A program made the position numbers and the translations under genes. A model generated the notes under the pieces. The model was given only the letters and a program-made list of their open reading frames with translations. It did not search any database and had not been told where the DNA came from. A stretch of 64,000 nucleotides of DNA, from contig NC_092662.1 of assembly GCF_032118995.1 (NCBI RefSeq), positions 4,898,001-4,962,000 on the forward strand. The letters run 5' to 3'. The stretch comes from Asterias amurensis. Its lineage: Eukaryota; Echinodermata; Asteroidea; Forcipulatida; Asteriidae. Numbering within the stretch: position 1 is the stretch's first letter; the number at the start of each line of letters is the position of its first letter. This document shows positions 12,793 to 25,157 of this stretch, piece after piece.

Positions 12793-13702
12793 AGGTCTAC
12801 ATAAGGAAAATCTAAAAGACCGGGGTGCTCCACAGGGAATTTTATGTACGAAGTATATGGGAGGTTTTCAACAACAAGGACAAAGGACAGGACAAAATAT
12901 TTATACAACTTGACAACAATTAGAAAGAGAGAATGGAATTAGCTGTTGCAAACTGCTTACCAACCAAAATGAACTGGAATGCACAACGGAATAGCTAACT
13001 AGCAGTGTCTCATCCCATAGGGAACTCGACTCTACTGCACCGCACGGTACAACTTCAAGCCAAGGCATAGTAATTTATTTTGATGATATTTGTTTAAAGG
13101 TCGACCTTGGAAAATAAAGCCATCATTATTAAGTTATTGACAATTTAAAAAATAAAATAAAATATTCCTTTATTACTCTCATGGTGCCAATTAAAAGAAA
13201 TAGCGTAGTAGTAGTTTATCAAACTGATGACATGAGAGTTTTAATTGTAGGCTATTGAAAAATAATATTATACATCCCTTCTTCATATACAAGAGACTAA
13301 CAGATCAACAATTTGTGTTAAAGAATTTTCGGCTGATCTCATCGACCTTTTTTTTGTTACTTATCAAATTCAAGCCAAGGGAATTGTCATTTATTTTGAT
13401 AATTGCCTTAATGACGACATTAAAGAACAGGGCTTTCATTAAGCTGATGACCTATTAAGGAAATTGAAAACAAATAGTCGTGTAGTCTAAACTTATTTTT
13501 AATCAATATCGAAGTGGTACTTTATCATACTGACGACTTAGAATATTTTGTTGCTGTAAGCTTTTTATAAAATATTTCACGTGTGAGAGAAAAATATCCA
13601 CCATTTTGGGTAGTTTTTTTTTCAGTTTAATCTTGTCACAAGTTATTGAGTCTTTGTGTCTATGTCTTCTGACTGGCACCCCGAACAAACATATTGACAA
13701 AA
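12793..13702. other. No gene recognised
   Basis: AT-rich. A loosely repeated theme (TTCAAGCCAAGG, TTTATTTTGAT) occurs at 13052 and 13370, suggesting an old duplication. Confidence 0.45.
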
Positions 13703-13816
13703 TAGGGACACCGCCAATATAGGGCTAGATAGCTCAGTTGGTAGAGCGCCGGCACGATAATCCGGAGGTCGTTTGTTCGAATCCCACTCTAGTCAATTCT
13801 TTGTTCAACCCCAAAA
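13703..13816 (+). repeat. tRNA-derived SINE, copy 1
   Basis: The tRNA-like head at 13722-13795 has box A TAGCTCAGTTGG and box B GTTCGAATCC, D-stem GCTC/GAGC and anticodon-arm CCGGC...TCCGG. The anticodon stem and T-stem are imperfect and position 33 is C, so it is not a working tRNA. Its upstream 19 bases (ATAGGGACACCGCCAA) and downstream tail are shared with the copy at 45476. Confidence 0.8.
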
Positions 13817-13974
13817 AATATTTTATAAAACAATACATTACTTTCTCATTGAAGTATAAATAGAACCACCTATTGGGGGAAGGAATGTTCAGTTCAATCT
13901 CGTAACAAGTTAATGAAAACACGAGGGAAAATGTCTCTGTTCTTCTCATTTTGCAAAACAAAGACCACTACCAC

Positions 13975-14048
13975 CACCGTCACCGCCGCCGACGACGACG
14001 ACTACGACGACGACGACGACGACGACGACGACAACAACAACAACAACT
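13975..14048. repeat. (GAC)n/(CAA)n microsatellite
   Basis: Imperfect CACCGTCACCGCCGCC, then about 16 GAC/GAC-like units, then five CAA units. Confidence 0.95.
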
Positions 14049-14750
14049 CAAATGTTGTCTAAATTTATCTTTGTTTTATATCAATATTTGACATAGTTGA
14101 TTAACACTAATGACATTAATTTTGTTATATAGGCTATTTATAAAACATCTCACGCGTGAGTAAAAAGATCCACCACTTGGGGGTGAGGGCTGCGAGGTCT
14201 CGTACACAACTGTCTAAAAATCAAATAATATGGTCGGTCAATTTACAACCCATCAAGATGTGAAAGTCACACTACATCCAGCGGTGGCTCTCTCCATCAC
14301 TCTCAACCCTTGAGGGGGAAAATCACTGCCCTAATTTGGACGACTGATATTAACTTCTTATACAAGCCAAACCCCCAGGTGTGGGCCGACTCTATCTTAG
14401 ATCTAATGAAGATTTGGACACAAATTGTGAGTATCGTTATTCAAAGGTAGACCGACACGCTTGGGCCTCGGGTTATGGAAGATACGGTCAATGCGATCTA
14501 GAATTCAATTCTGGTTATCCAGGTTAGTGGCCTAAAGATTTATGATTGTAAATACCTTAAACTACGCTGTCCGCTATTACATTGTATATGCATTTTGTAA
14601 TGCTGTTTGTTGTTTCTTCAAAAATATGTTCATTATTTTAAGTGAAATTGAACATGCTATTCCATTAAGACCGATTGGTCAAGTGCACTTGACTCAAGCT
14701 CTGGTGTTTCTGGTCAGCAGAGTGTGGGTTGAGTATTGACACTTATTTCC

Positions 14751-15127
14751 TTAAAAGAAGTGGACACTATTGGTAATTACTCAACATAATAATTAGCATA
14801 AAACCTTACTTGGTAATGAGTAATGGGGAGCTGTTGATAGTATAAAACATTGTGAGAAACGGCTCCCTCTGAAGTCACGTAGTTTTCGAGAAAGAAGTAA
14901 TTTTTCACGAATTGATTTCAGTTTAGAACTCGAGGTCTCGAAATCAAGCATCTGAAAGCACACAACTTCGTGTGACAGGGGTGTTTTTTTCTTTCATTAA
15001 TATCTCGCAACTTCGATGACCGATTGAGCTCAAATTTTCACAGGTTTGTTATTTTATGCATATGTTGAGATACAGCAACTGTGAAGAATAGTCTTTGACA
15101 ATTACTAATAGTGTCCAGTGTCTTTAA
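14751..15127. mobile_element. MITE family A, full copy
   Basis: TTAAAAGAAGTGGACACTAT to ATAGTGTCCAGTGTCTTTAA, with family A middle words (AACGGCTCCCTCTGAAGTCA, GCATCTGAAAGCACACAAC). Confidence 0.9.
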
Positions 15128-15956
15128 GCAAGGTACTTTAAATTGTTGTCTCGTGTTGTGTATGCACTTATCAAAGAGAAGGGGTTCGCCTAGATGTTTA
15201 TAGCATGGTTGGCTGCACTAAGTTTGCGGTTATACATGTTGTCTGAAGTGAAGTGGTTAAAACACACTTACATATCACAAGAAGTGTGTACTGTTTAAAC
15301 ATCAACTGCTAGTTCTGAATGAAATTAATATTCTTAAATGCAGACCTCCGTGTAAAACTGTGGAATATGATACAAGCATTAAGATTTTTAACACATGTTT
15401 GTTTGTCTTATAAAATATTAATAAACTTTTATACAAATTTCAAATACGCCAAAGGGAATTATCAGATTCTGGGATAGGGTAAATTCTTTTATTGGTAAAA
15501 CTTATTTTACATTTAGTGTCTAACCAACTACACTTAACCCCCTGATGTATCATCAAGCCCATTCCCAAATATTGTAATCAACATTTCATCAATTCGTCAA
15601 CTGAAATTATTTGTGTTTATAGATCTGTAAATTGTGTACTATGAATTGTGGGTATGCTGCTTGTCATGGTTTAATAAATAATAATTATAAAAAATATTAA
15701 AGATTTACCCAGCGCAATGATGTTTGATAAGCACCAAGTACTCAGCGCTTTACAAGTCCACTAGAAATCAAAGTGACAGGCTAACCTGTGTGGGATTCGA
15801 ACCGACGACCCCTCATTCTGAAGCATTATTTACCAACAAGCATCAATTAAACAAATAATTATGTGATTAAACATTTACACTGACTGAGAGATGGAGTTGG
15901 CTGTTGATATAAGGGGTGTACTGTCACAGAGTGGAACAGCAACAAAAGTATCCTGT

Positions 15957-16354
15957 GCCCTGGGGCGGATTGCAATAAAACAGTCTTAGTCAGCAGTCTA
16001 AGACCAGTCAGTTATAGCCTGCTATCTGCCTTAGACGGTCTTAGCTTATTCAGTCATTAAGCCTGTTGCATTAAGCCGGTCTTAGATAAGTCGGCGAAAA
16101 GTAATGCAACGAACAAATGTCCCATAATACTTAGTACTTCTGCAGGCACTGGCGGTTTGGCCGTGTTCGATTGCTTTGGTTTAAATCATCGGATATCCAA
16201 TCTGTGAGTTGTATCATTTTTTTCTCTTGGGAACATACATTGTAGACAGCGCTATTGCAATCAGTCTATAATTAAAGACTGTCTAAGCGCGTCTCAAGTT
16301 AGCCAGCTATAGTGTATAGACCGGTTTAAGACCACTTGGTGCAATCTGCCCCTG
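15957..16354. mobile_element. Inverted-repeat element, ends CTGGGGCGGATTGCA
   Basis: Left CTGGGGCGGATTGCAATAAA, right TTGGTGCAATCTGCCCCTGG; inside are repeated GTCTTAG/CTAAGAC words. About 398 bp. Confidence 0.7.
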
Positions 16355-16493
16355 GTCCCTTCCCCCTCCTCTTTCCGACTCCTAACATGACATTTTAGTG
16401 ACCGAAGTATGCGTACACATTACAGGGTGCTTAAAATAAATACCATCATAAACCTTGAAATAACCACAGGCACCCACAGCAAATACTATGGTG

Positions 16494-16622
16494 GCCAGTG
16501 CTTTTCCCGTGGTGCCCTTTACAAAGTTCCAATACAAATTTAAATTGTCCTCATAAAAGTACCCCTTACAAGGGAAAAATTGACATGCCCCTTCAAGAGC
16601 GAAGTTCAAGGCCTGCTGACAC
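16494..16622 (-). repeat. Fragment of a repeat family also at 26560 and 51010
   Basis: On the minus strand CTTGAAGGGGCATGTCAATT, AAGGGGTACTTTTATGAGG and AAAGGGCACCACGGGAAAAG; similar to AAGGGCACCCAGG and CAAGGGCACCGAGGCAATGG near 26590-26710 and to GAAGGGCATCTAAAGCATC near 51040. Confidence 0.45.
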
Positions 16623-17275
16623 ACTCTCTGAAGTCTGCAAGTGTCATTACAGCTTGAAGAAGCTTACTTGTAAAGTCAAATTGTAGTTAAAATGTAAATG
16701 AGACCATGTAGCTGGACAACTGCAGATTCATCTACATTGTATGCACAAATGTTTTTGTAATAAATCTATAACAGTAAAAATCACATGCGTTGTGGTCTTA
16801 TCAATCCAATGTACATCAATGTTCTCCAGTAGCAAATAATGTGACGGCTACAGCCGTCTTATTCCACACATCCACATCCACATCACTAATGAGTCACACA
16901 AGACTCCTCTGGGTGACCAGTCTGGAGCAATTGCTACGTGATCTAAAATCCTTATCCAAACTCCAAACGTGTAGAGACCACACATACACCAGTTTCATCC
17001 TTAAATAGAGTACTGCACTCCGCTGGTACTCATATAGGCAAACTACACGGCTCTCATAGAAAGGAAGAATGGCACCCTGACTTCCTCCTTCACGAATAGA
17101 TACAGGCTTTGGGTTTACCAATCTTAAGTTTCGTTGGCTGATTTAAACGCCACATCCAAAGATGGAATGATGTGGACATTTTGAGGAAGTGAGTCTGACT
17201 CACTGTTCCGTCGAACCAACAATAGGTTAGCGGTGCATCGCGCCAGGCGCTCCAAGTTGAAAGGCCAGTATCTGG

Positions 17276-17281
17276 TTTATT
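17276..17281 (-). terminator. Poly(A) signal for the C9orf78 homologue
   Basis: TTTATT on the plus strand reads AATAAA on the minus strand, about 155 nt past the stop codon at 17436. It is the first canonical hexamer after the stop. The position is typical of a short 3' UTR, but cleavage there is inferred. Confidence 0.5.
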
Positions 17282-17435
17282 ATTCCACTCGAGCCTCAAA
17301 GTTCAAAGTCAGATACTTAGGCTAGTTCATATAGTATTATTTAACTCAAGCTTATGACTCAAACTCCATATCCTTCATGATAAAAATGTCAAGAACAAAA
17401 AATCAACAACACGAACACAATTTGGGTTCACCTTG

Positions 17436-20400
17436 TCAGTATCTTCTGAGTTGCTTCTTGAAGCGTTCGTAATGATAATCGTCTGTGGCTTTCTCTTGAT
17501 TATTTCTCTTCTTTTGTCTCTGCGGCGAACTGGAGACTGTGAGAGAGAAAAACAGGTATCAAAATCAAATGGTGATCAGACCACTTCACGGTTAAACATC
17601 ACAAGATAGGAACAAGGGGTCATGAAGCTCAGCATAGATTTTATTTATTTATTTATTTATTTATTTCTTGTTTATCCTGGGAAATCCATTCAGTAAGAAA
17701 AACTCAATGATCTCACATGGATCCCAGCTAATAACAATCTACAGAAGTGAACTTAAGATAAAATATTAAAAATTAAGATTAGAGTTGTCAACACACGATT
17801 TTTGCAAGCCATAAGTTGATAGCATTGTGTGCTCGATATGTGGCATGGTTTACCCCCCTCCAATTGCAACTTCATCTTCATTGCATTCTGGGAGTCTCAG
17901 GAATTCTTAAACGGATTTTAGTGCAGATAGACACCATTCAAAGCCATATTCAAAAAATGTAAGCTTAACTTTTCCCTCCATAGGTCTGTATACACTTCCT
18001 ACTTCCTAGAAATCCAGCCTTTAGGGCCTTTTTGCAAGCATGGATGTCATGAGGCACAATTATATCAGAGGAGAGAATCTTTGGAGGTATTAAACTCTTC
18101 ATGAAGTGTTACAAGATGGCGACACTTACCAGGGACAGGTCCGTCAGCGTCTCCAACCACAACTGGTCTTGGTTTAGGCTCTTCCTGTTTAATCACCCTC
18201 TGCTTGGGTGGATTTAACTCTTCATGCATATCTTGGTTGGAAAATGAAAAAAAAAGAAACAAGAAAAAAAAGTTGACTTATGAAGGTCAGGGATTGATTT
18301 CATGAAAACCCTTCCTAACTTTTCTAGGCAATGCTAGGAGATAGGACTAGTCCTAAGTTAAGAACAGTTACTGGTCCTAACTGCAGAGAAGACTAGTCTT
18401 AACCCAATTTCATAAAGTCGCTCAATCAGCAGAATAAAATGCTTAAAAATGTTCTGCTCAGCAACAGAAAGCAGGACAGAGACTAGAGACACACATTGTA
18501 CATGTGACATGCTATTTTGGCTGGTAATCTTGTTATGGTAAGCATAATTTTGGTTGTGCTTACCTACTTTTTGTGCTTTACAGCTCTGTGAAATTGGGCC
18601 CAGGGGAAAACAATAAGCCTTTTTGAGGTATGGCGGACGTGATAGGAGTGTACTGTTTGGTTTGGGTGTATACACACAAATTTACCCAAACCTAATACCG
18701 ATGTAGCATTGTGTCCGCCATATCTCAAAAAGGCTTAAGCAACATTGTATACATCACATTGTATACTTACACCGAGCATGCTGAACGTAGTTGACGGCCA
18801 TGTTGGTTGGGGCAAAGGTCACCTTGTCTTTCTTCTTGCTTCTCCTCTCCTCGATGTGCTTCTGTTTGGAATCTTCCGTTGCTTCAATGTTAGCGATCTT
18901 CGCTCTGTTAAGAACACAATCAAATAGCCAATGAAAAGCAGCTGTGAACCTTTTCAGGGGAATTGACACAGTCTTCTTTAACACCGCAAATTCAAGAAAG
19001 CGAATTTTGAAGAAGGTTCGTCTTTCCCTGGTAGACACTTTAACAAACAAAAATCGAAGAAATTATAGCAGTTCTGGTTTCTACTTACTCTATTCCCAGA
19101 TCCACCTCCGGAATACCAGAAAGCATTTGATTGGACAACATTTCTTCTGATTTCTTCTGAGATTCTACTCTGAGATGTTCCGGAAGCTCATACAACTTGT
19201 CTTCGGCTGTTTTCATCCTGTCAAAAAAAGAAAAAAACCACACATCATTTTGTTTATGTTTATAATCTAACATCATAGGCACTTTTGTAGTTGAAGCCAA
19301 CCCAAAAATTCATGTCTGTTTTAGTTCTGTTCGATTGTTGACATTGTACCCAATAGGTTCCTTTCAAAACACAAGTTTGTTATTTGTTTGTTAACTCGAC
19401 AAACTCCCACAAAGGAGTACAAAAGGCCAACATGGCTAAAACAAATCTCTTTCGTACAACCATAGGTAAAAAAAACACAAGCAATTATGATTCAACGTAA
19501 CTAACGACAAAACACTTAGTCTAGTCATTTTGAAATCAGCAGTTAACTTGGTAGGATTTGAACCCACAAACTTGGGATTGAAAGTTCTGCAGACCATTCT
19601 GCTCACCACTTGACCACGGTGACCGATATAAGTATTTTGGTACCCTGGGATTGCTCTATAGTCTCTAAAAGGGCTAAACTACACCAAGGTTTTAGAAGAA
19701 CAAATTCCAGCAACTCTGAAGAATTAAACACAGTATGAAAAGGAAAAGAACTTACTTCTCTTTCTTTTTGGCGTGGCCATCCTCATCGTCTGCGACGCCT
19801 TTCTTCTTTGCGAGCTCAATTTCAATGTACTTCATCCTGCAACATGAAATTCAACAGGTAAGTATATACGGATAAGGAACTAAACCCACATTCATCAGTA
19901 TTGCTCATTGAGATCAGAAACGTCAAAACAGGTTCTGTTTGACACTTCTAAGAAAACAATAGAACTCGCTCAAAATATTTCAGTTTAAATCAGGGCCTAA
20001 TTTCATTGAGCTGGTTTAAAGGATTTGGGTACTTTTTCAAAATGTCCATAGATTTACATTAAACTTACAGGGTTTAAAGATAATTATAGTGGAAAGCTTC
20101 CCTTATGAAATTACGTTTGTAAATGCTTAAAATAATTTTGGTCTCATGAGACCAACATTATTTTCATGACATTGTTTTACTCATAACCCAAAAACTACAT
20201 AACCTCAGCACGTAATATTTTCAGGGAAGCTTTCTACTATCATTATCTTCAAACTGTGTAAGTTTAACCTGTGGACATTGTGTTTTTTGTCCTACAAAAA
20301 GTACATACACCCTATAAGCATCATAAGCATATATCAAAATCATGCTTACCAGAAAAAGGTTTCCAGCAAATGTGACATGCAACATTTCTGAGAGTTATCC

Positions 20401-22981
20401 TGCTAACCATTTGCTAAGCACACAACTTTACAACAAATACATTATCCGCCACACAATGTCAGTATTAAAGAGTGCTTACATTTCTGCATCTTCATCTCGC
20501 CTGTTGGTTTCTGCAGCAAATGTGTTGTCCATGTTTAGAACATCTCTGGAGTCTTCATCCGATCTATTAAAAGGAACGAAAAAAACCAATAATAAATTTA
20601 GACTCACTCACAAACTAAATCCAACCTGGCCTGTGCCACAAAATTCCACAGGAGAGTGTGGAGACCAAGTCCACAGTATGAAAGCCATGTGGTTTCCACA
20701 TAATACTAGCAGTACAGACAGAACAAACTCATGAACCCAATACTAGTCTTGAAGTAGCCTTTAGTCAAGGCGCAAGCAGCACCCCTCACATGTCAAGCAC
20801 ATCCCTAAATATCACGCACAAAAAAAAAAGACCAGTGCGAACGGCGGAGCCGCGAAGCGCCTTTAGGAACTCGTTTTGGGGCCTTATGTTTTTCTTTACT
20901 TTTCCCACAGATTTTGGTGGAAGAAATGTAATGCATAATGCATGAGCGTGATGAGTTGTTAGCCAATAAGAAGACGCAATACCATAGATGACACGCTAGT
21001 GCACGCCCCATGACCCACACACACATAATGGTGCACTAAAAAATCACGTGCTGAGGGCAACACACAGAAGGTGCATATATATATGAATAACTAATTAGAT
21101 AAACGAGTTGCTAAAGGCGCTTTGCGGCTTCGCCGCTCGCGCTGGTCTATTTCGTGCGTGATATCTGGGGGTGCCGTCGCCGCGTGCGCCTTGATTAAAG
21201 GCTAGTCTTGAAGGGGTACATGTCACTCTGAGCCACATATGTATGCGTTTTATGGAGGACATCACTTTATTAGTTCTTGACCCTGCTGTAACAATAGCTC
21301 TTGCATAGTTATGCAATAATAAATGACTCACCTGTCTCTGTTCCTATCTTTAATCTCTGTCAGACTGATTATTCCTCCAGAGCGAAGCTTGAATGGATCA
21401 TTCTGTCAACAAACATACAAATGTTACCAACAATTACACACATTAGCTTTCCTGTTACTGACAAAGACACAGTATAACTACCTCATCTACAAAAAGAGCA
21501 CCCTTCCTCCAACGTTAAAGGACTTTTTTAAGCAGGCAAGTTACCATGTTGTTTTAAGTTGGAAGTTTGATACATATCAGCATCTAGTAAGTTTGTAATA
21601 CTTACATCGATTTCTTCTTCTTTACTGAACTTTTTCCCAACAGCAAGGCTGGCAGCGCTGAAAGTAAACAAAGAGAGTTGAATATGCTAATTAAATGCTT
21701 TGTGCAATTCCACAAAAGCTCACAGTTAGGTTTGTTTATGTTGATCCAATACACCTGACGTCATCATCACAATAATCTTGTTTGCGCAACTTTGAGTTAC
21801 TAAAAACAGTTTAGTTAAACTTTAGAAAACGCAGCGTTTACATGCTTACATGTCGACTCCCAAAATGGCGAGCATGGCAGACATCTTAAGGACAAACCAA
21901 TAATGGTAAAGGAAATCATCTTGCCTCAGGATGCAAGTGCCATTACTGGAACTTGAACGCAGACTTTGCTCTTTAACAAAGCTCTTAAACCCCTCCGCTG
22001 CGACACAAATAACAAAGGAGGCCAAATTATATAATTGTTTGTAGAAGGGGAAGACGGGCCAAAGATCTGCCGGAGTCGAAAGTCTTGACATTATTTATCG
22101 GCTAGCAGTATGGATAATTACCTAACACCATGTTGCCTCTGTCTGAACTTCTGTGTTTCTCGCGTTTCATCCAAAATTGTTCTGAAATTGAATGAAAAAC
22201 AAGCATTAAAAAAATCATGATATGGATAACAGCGTATTGATATTTGGGGATGGGGGGGGGGAGGGGGAGGGGTGATTATATGGGTAGAACAGCATGGACT
22301 GATGGAGGTAGATTTTATACATTTTTACAAAGGGGAATAGGCATATCTTGTTATTGAGAGTAAATAAGAATTTGCTTATTATTTATGTCATGACGAGTGG
22401 TGGCAGGGTTCTACCTCCATGATTAGATACAGAAATGCTTCCGTAGTTTGAATTTCTTCAGGTTTGAAACCAAATTCAGTTTTTGAGGGAATGATTTCCG
22501 TATCAACCTGCCTCCACTTTTACACAAATCTTTACCAAAAGGAATATCTCGTACTCGTAAGAAGAGTCGTAGTCGTTTGCGTAAAGAATTAATAAGATAC
22601 TTACTTTACTGTAACTAACAACATTGCATGATTATCTTATAACAAAGCATGGAGGATCCATGCATAAAGTCAACACAAAAACGAAAACAATCATTTGATT
22701 CTCGTTCTAAATCGTATTCAATCAAATGAAATAAATAAGAACAAAATAATGCTCATTCAGTACATCAGTGAGCATGTGGTGAGTACATCACTCACTGACT
22801 CGGCTCAGCTTGCCCTTTCTGACCAGCAAAATAAAACAATTCCAAGCCATTTAACATTTGTGGCTTTGTTATTGACAGATTACCTTAACTCTTCAGTTCC
22901 TACTGTTTCTTCCTCCGACGAGGAAGATTCCCTCCGACGTCGGAACTGCTTTCCTTGCTTTTTCTTGAAACTTACCGCCAT
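17436..22981 (-). CDS. C9orf78: C9orf78/TLS1-family spliceosome-associated protein, 10 exons
   Basis: Coding exons in transcript order: 22884-22981, 22122-22181, 21606-21657, 21332-21402, 20480-20563, 19756-19836, 19089-19217, 18771-18904, 18130-18231, 17436-17536. All have AG/GT borders and phases that join to 912 nt (303 residues; the human protein is about 289). Seen: a basic, Ser/Glu-rich N-terminus (FRRRRESSSSEEE), AETNRRDEDAE, the family core EEMLSNQMLSGIPEVDLGI at about residues 172-192, APTNMAVNYVQHAR, HEELNPP, and the C-terminus TDDYHYERFKKQLRRY. These blocks match human C9orf78 (HCA59) in order. Family knowledge: a nuclear protein related to fission yeast Tls1 that binds the BRR2 helicase (SNRNP200) and affects splice-site choice. 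The start is the ATG before VSFKKKQG, which heads the first family-like block. Its neighbours suggest no operon-like link. A MULE-like element sits in intron 4. Identity is very secure; the exact start slightly less so. Confidence 0.95.
17638..17667. repeat. (ATTT)n microsatellite
   Basis: Seven ATTT units just downstream of the C9orf78 last intron start; simple sequence. Confidence 0.9.
18390..18606. repeat. Foldback repeat family E (ATTTCAT-GGGCC), C9orf78 intron 8
   Basis: Arms AACCCAATTTCATAAAG and CTGTGAAATTGGGCCC enclose GCTTA/TAAGC words. The family recurs at 23560-23791, 24131-24477, 32405-32632, 41103-41262, 42178-42274, 54415-54619, 60498-60690 and 60777-60932. Confidence 0.65.
18615..18736. 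mobile_element. Short MITE, C9orf78 intron 8
   Basis: AAGCCTTTTTGAGGTATGGC and its partner GCCATATCTCAAAAAGGCTT form ends of about 24 bp around a 75-bp centre. A longer relative is at 29578. Confidence 0.85.
19541..19625 (-). repeat. tRNA-like SINE head, C9orf78 intron 6
   Basis: On the minus strand GGTCACCGTGGTCAAGTGGT (box A) to GTGGGTTCAAATCC (box B). The acceptor stem does not close well. Confidence 0.6.
20016..20315. mobile_element. MITE family D, C9orf78 intron 5
   Basis: Left TTAAAGGATTTGGGTACTTT, right GTCCTACAAAAAGTACATAC. Internal words ATGTCCATAGATTTACATTA and CATGACATTGTTTTACTCAT recur at 33733 and 40141. Confidence 0.8.
20755..21204. mobile_element. MULE-like non-autonomous DNA transposon in C9orf78 intron 4
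   Basis: The element is 450 bp with inverted ends of about 110 bp: left TAGCCTTTAGTCAAGGCGC, right GCGCCTTGATTAAAGGCTA, continuing inward through ATATCACGCAC, GACCAG, GGCGGAGCCGC and GAAGCGCCTTTAG. It is flanked by a perfect 9-bp direct repeat GTCTTGAAG at 20746-20754 and 21205-21213. Long inverted repeats plus a 9-bp target duplication are the hallmark of Mutator-like elements. There is no transposase, so it is non-autonomous. Confidence 0.85.
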
Positions 22982-23559
22982 GTTCTTTTTTACACAAAAT
23001 GTTGACAAAATTAAAATGTCGTCTGCAACTTCTTCTGATGGTACCCGGTTGAAGTTTCTCCATACTGCTGTTGCTTTTCGTGAATGCTATCGATTACCAG
23101 CTAGCTATTCACGTTCAGGGTTTTGTGAGGGCGCACTCACGCAAACGCGGTGCACTATTTTTTCAATTTTATGCAAATTACCTCCTTTTTAACCCGAAAA
23201 CTTCTGCAATGAACAAAATTGATTTTGAAGTTTCAACATTTCCCTGCCCGAACCCGAACAAGGTTTTTTATTTTTGAAAAAGAAGAGAACATTATCAAAA
23301 CAGTCACTTAACTGATACAACTGGGAAGGGGAAAATCATTTTTTATTGAAAAAATTTGCTTCATAGTTCGAAAAGGGAACCGTCAGTTAATTTGTCACAT
23401 TTTGGTTAGTTTATTTACCACGCATAGACAAATGAGTTGTCATTTCATTTGACTGCCGGTTGTTAAATAAGCCTTGAGAAAATCAGCCAAAAAGTAACCC
23501 AACATCAGCCTGGAAAGTCTAGAAAACCCACCCTTGCGGCTGGCCGGGAGGGTAATCAC

Positions 23560-23791
23560 GGCCCAATTTCATAGGCCTGCAAGCACAAACATTTGCTTAG
23601 CATGAAATTTCTTCCTGAATAAAAACAGAATTACCAACCAAATTTCCACGTGATTTTCAGGATTTAGCAAACAAAAGCTGAATACAGTACCCAGCAATTT
23701 GCAACAAATGGAAATTCTGTTTGGTAAACCTGTTTTTATCAATTTAAAAAAAAAAGAATAAATTTCTAAGCAAATTTAATAAAATTGGGCC
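23560..23791. repeat. Foldback repeat family E
   Basis: GGCCCAATTTCATAGGCC at the left, AATAAAATTGGGCCC at the right; CAAATTTCC / GGAAATT words pair inside. Confidence 0.7.
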
Positions 23792-24130
23792 CTGGGTGCA
23801 TTCAAACAAACATCAAGTGAATAAAAGCTAACCAGTCCACTCTTCGTTTTTGGATAACATTAATTATCCATCACATTTGCAATTTTACAATCAGCAATGC
23901 ATTTTATTGAACACAACATCATCCAAGGGGAAATATTTTACATTATTAATAACTCAAATACACTCAAAATAATCTCATTCATTAGGTAGAATTTGTGTTT
24001 ATACATATTTGTTTTTAAATATACATATTTTGTGCTTCTCTTCACCCTTTTTGAGTTTTCCTTTGGAAATTACATTCAGGAAAATACATAGCATTTTAAA
24101 TAAATTAACACACATGCTTTCAAACCATGG

Positions 24131-24477
24131 TCCGATTTCAGAAAGCTGTTTAAGCAGAAAATATTGCTTATCAAATTTCTTTTCTGAGCAGCGAAGGAGT
24201 CAGCACCAGTTGCACAATGGCTATTGATTAGTTTCTATTCAGCAAGATTTGTCTGCGCTTAGCAAGTTATTATTACGCTTACAGGCTTTATGAGCTGTGC
24301 AGAAAATATTGCTGAACAATTTGTTTCTGAGTGAAAATCAGCAGGAAACTAGTCACAAACTGTAATAAGGCCTACATGTGACATTACATTTTAGGCTGGT
24401 AACTTTAGACTGTTCAGCACAATTTTTGTGTGCTTTGCTACTTGTTTGTGCTTATGCAGCTTTATGAAGTTGGGCCC
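24131..24477. repeat. Foldback repeat family E, composite copy
   Basis: GGTCCGATTTCAGAAAGCTG at the left to GCTTTATGAAGTTGGGCCC at the right; the middle holds extra AGCAAGTTATTATTACGC-type family words, suggesting two fused copies. Confidence 0.55.
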
Positions 24478-24773
24478 TTCCAGAACTCATAATAATATTA
24501 AGGCTAATCATATTTATAATATAATATATATAAATGGCAGATTGGATAAAACCTTTTTTGAAAATAAAAGCTCTGCAAAACTAAAACTTGTCAAACAAGA
24601 AGAAACCCTGCCCTAATGCCAGTTGTTGATGTTAGTTTCAGTTAACAGAAAGTAAATAATCACTAAAACCTTCACATACCAAAGCAAACCTCATCCATGT
24701 GAACACCCCCCCCCCTCCAAATAAACATGAGGTAATAAGAGGTACTACTTGAGCTATCAACAACTCCGTTACT

Positions 24774-25157
24774 TTAAAGGCAGTGGACACTATTGGTAAT
24801 TGCCAAAGACCAGTCTTCTCACTTGGTGTTTCTCAAAATATGCATAAAATAACAAACCTGTAAAAATTTGAGCTCAATTGGTCGTCAAATTTGCGAGATA
24901 ATAATGAAAGAAAAAACACTTGTCACACGAAGTTGTGTGCAATTAGATGCTTGATTTCGAGACCTCAAATTCTAAATCTGAGGTCTCAAAAATTAAATTC
25001 GTGGAAAATTACTTCTTTCTCAGAAACTATGTCACTTCAGAGGGAGCTGTTTCTCACAATGTTTTATACCATCAATCTCTCACCATTACTCGCCTACAAG
25101 TAAGGTTTTATGCTAATAATTATTTTGAGTAATTACCAATAGTGTCCACTGCCTTAA
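24774..25157. mobile_element. MITE family A, full copy
   Basis: TTAAAGGCAGTGGACACTAT to AATAGTGTCCACTGCCTTAA, opposite orientation to the 14751 copy. Internal GATTTCGAGACCTC / GAGGTCTC palindrome. Confidence 0.9.

Noticed and set aside
13722-13795. Functional tRNA gene
   Set aside because: Boxes A and B are present but the anticodon and T stems are mispaired, residue 33 is not T, and a second copy has the same flanks: a SINE.
22695-23192. 165-codon plus-strand frame
   Set aside because: It is antisense to C9orf78 exon 1, whose minus-strand frame has the family sequence and correct splice phase.
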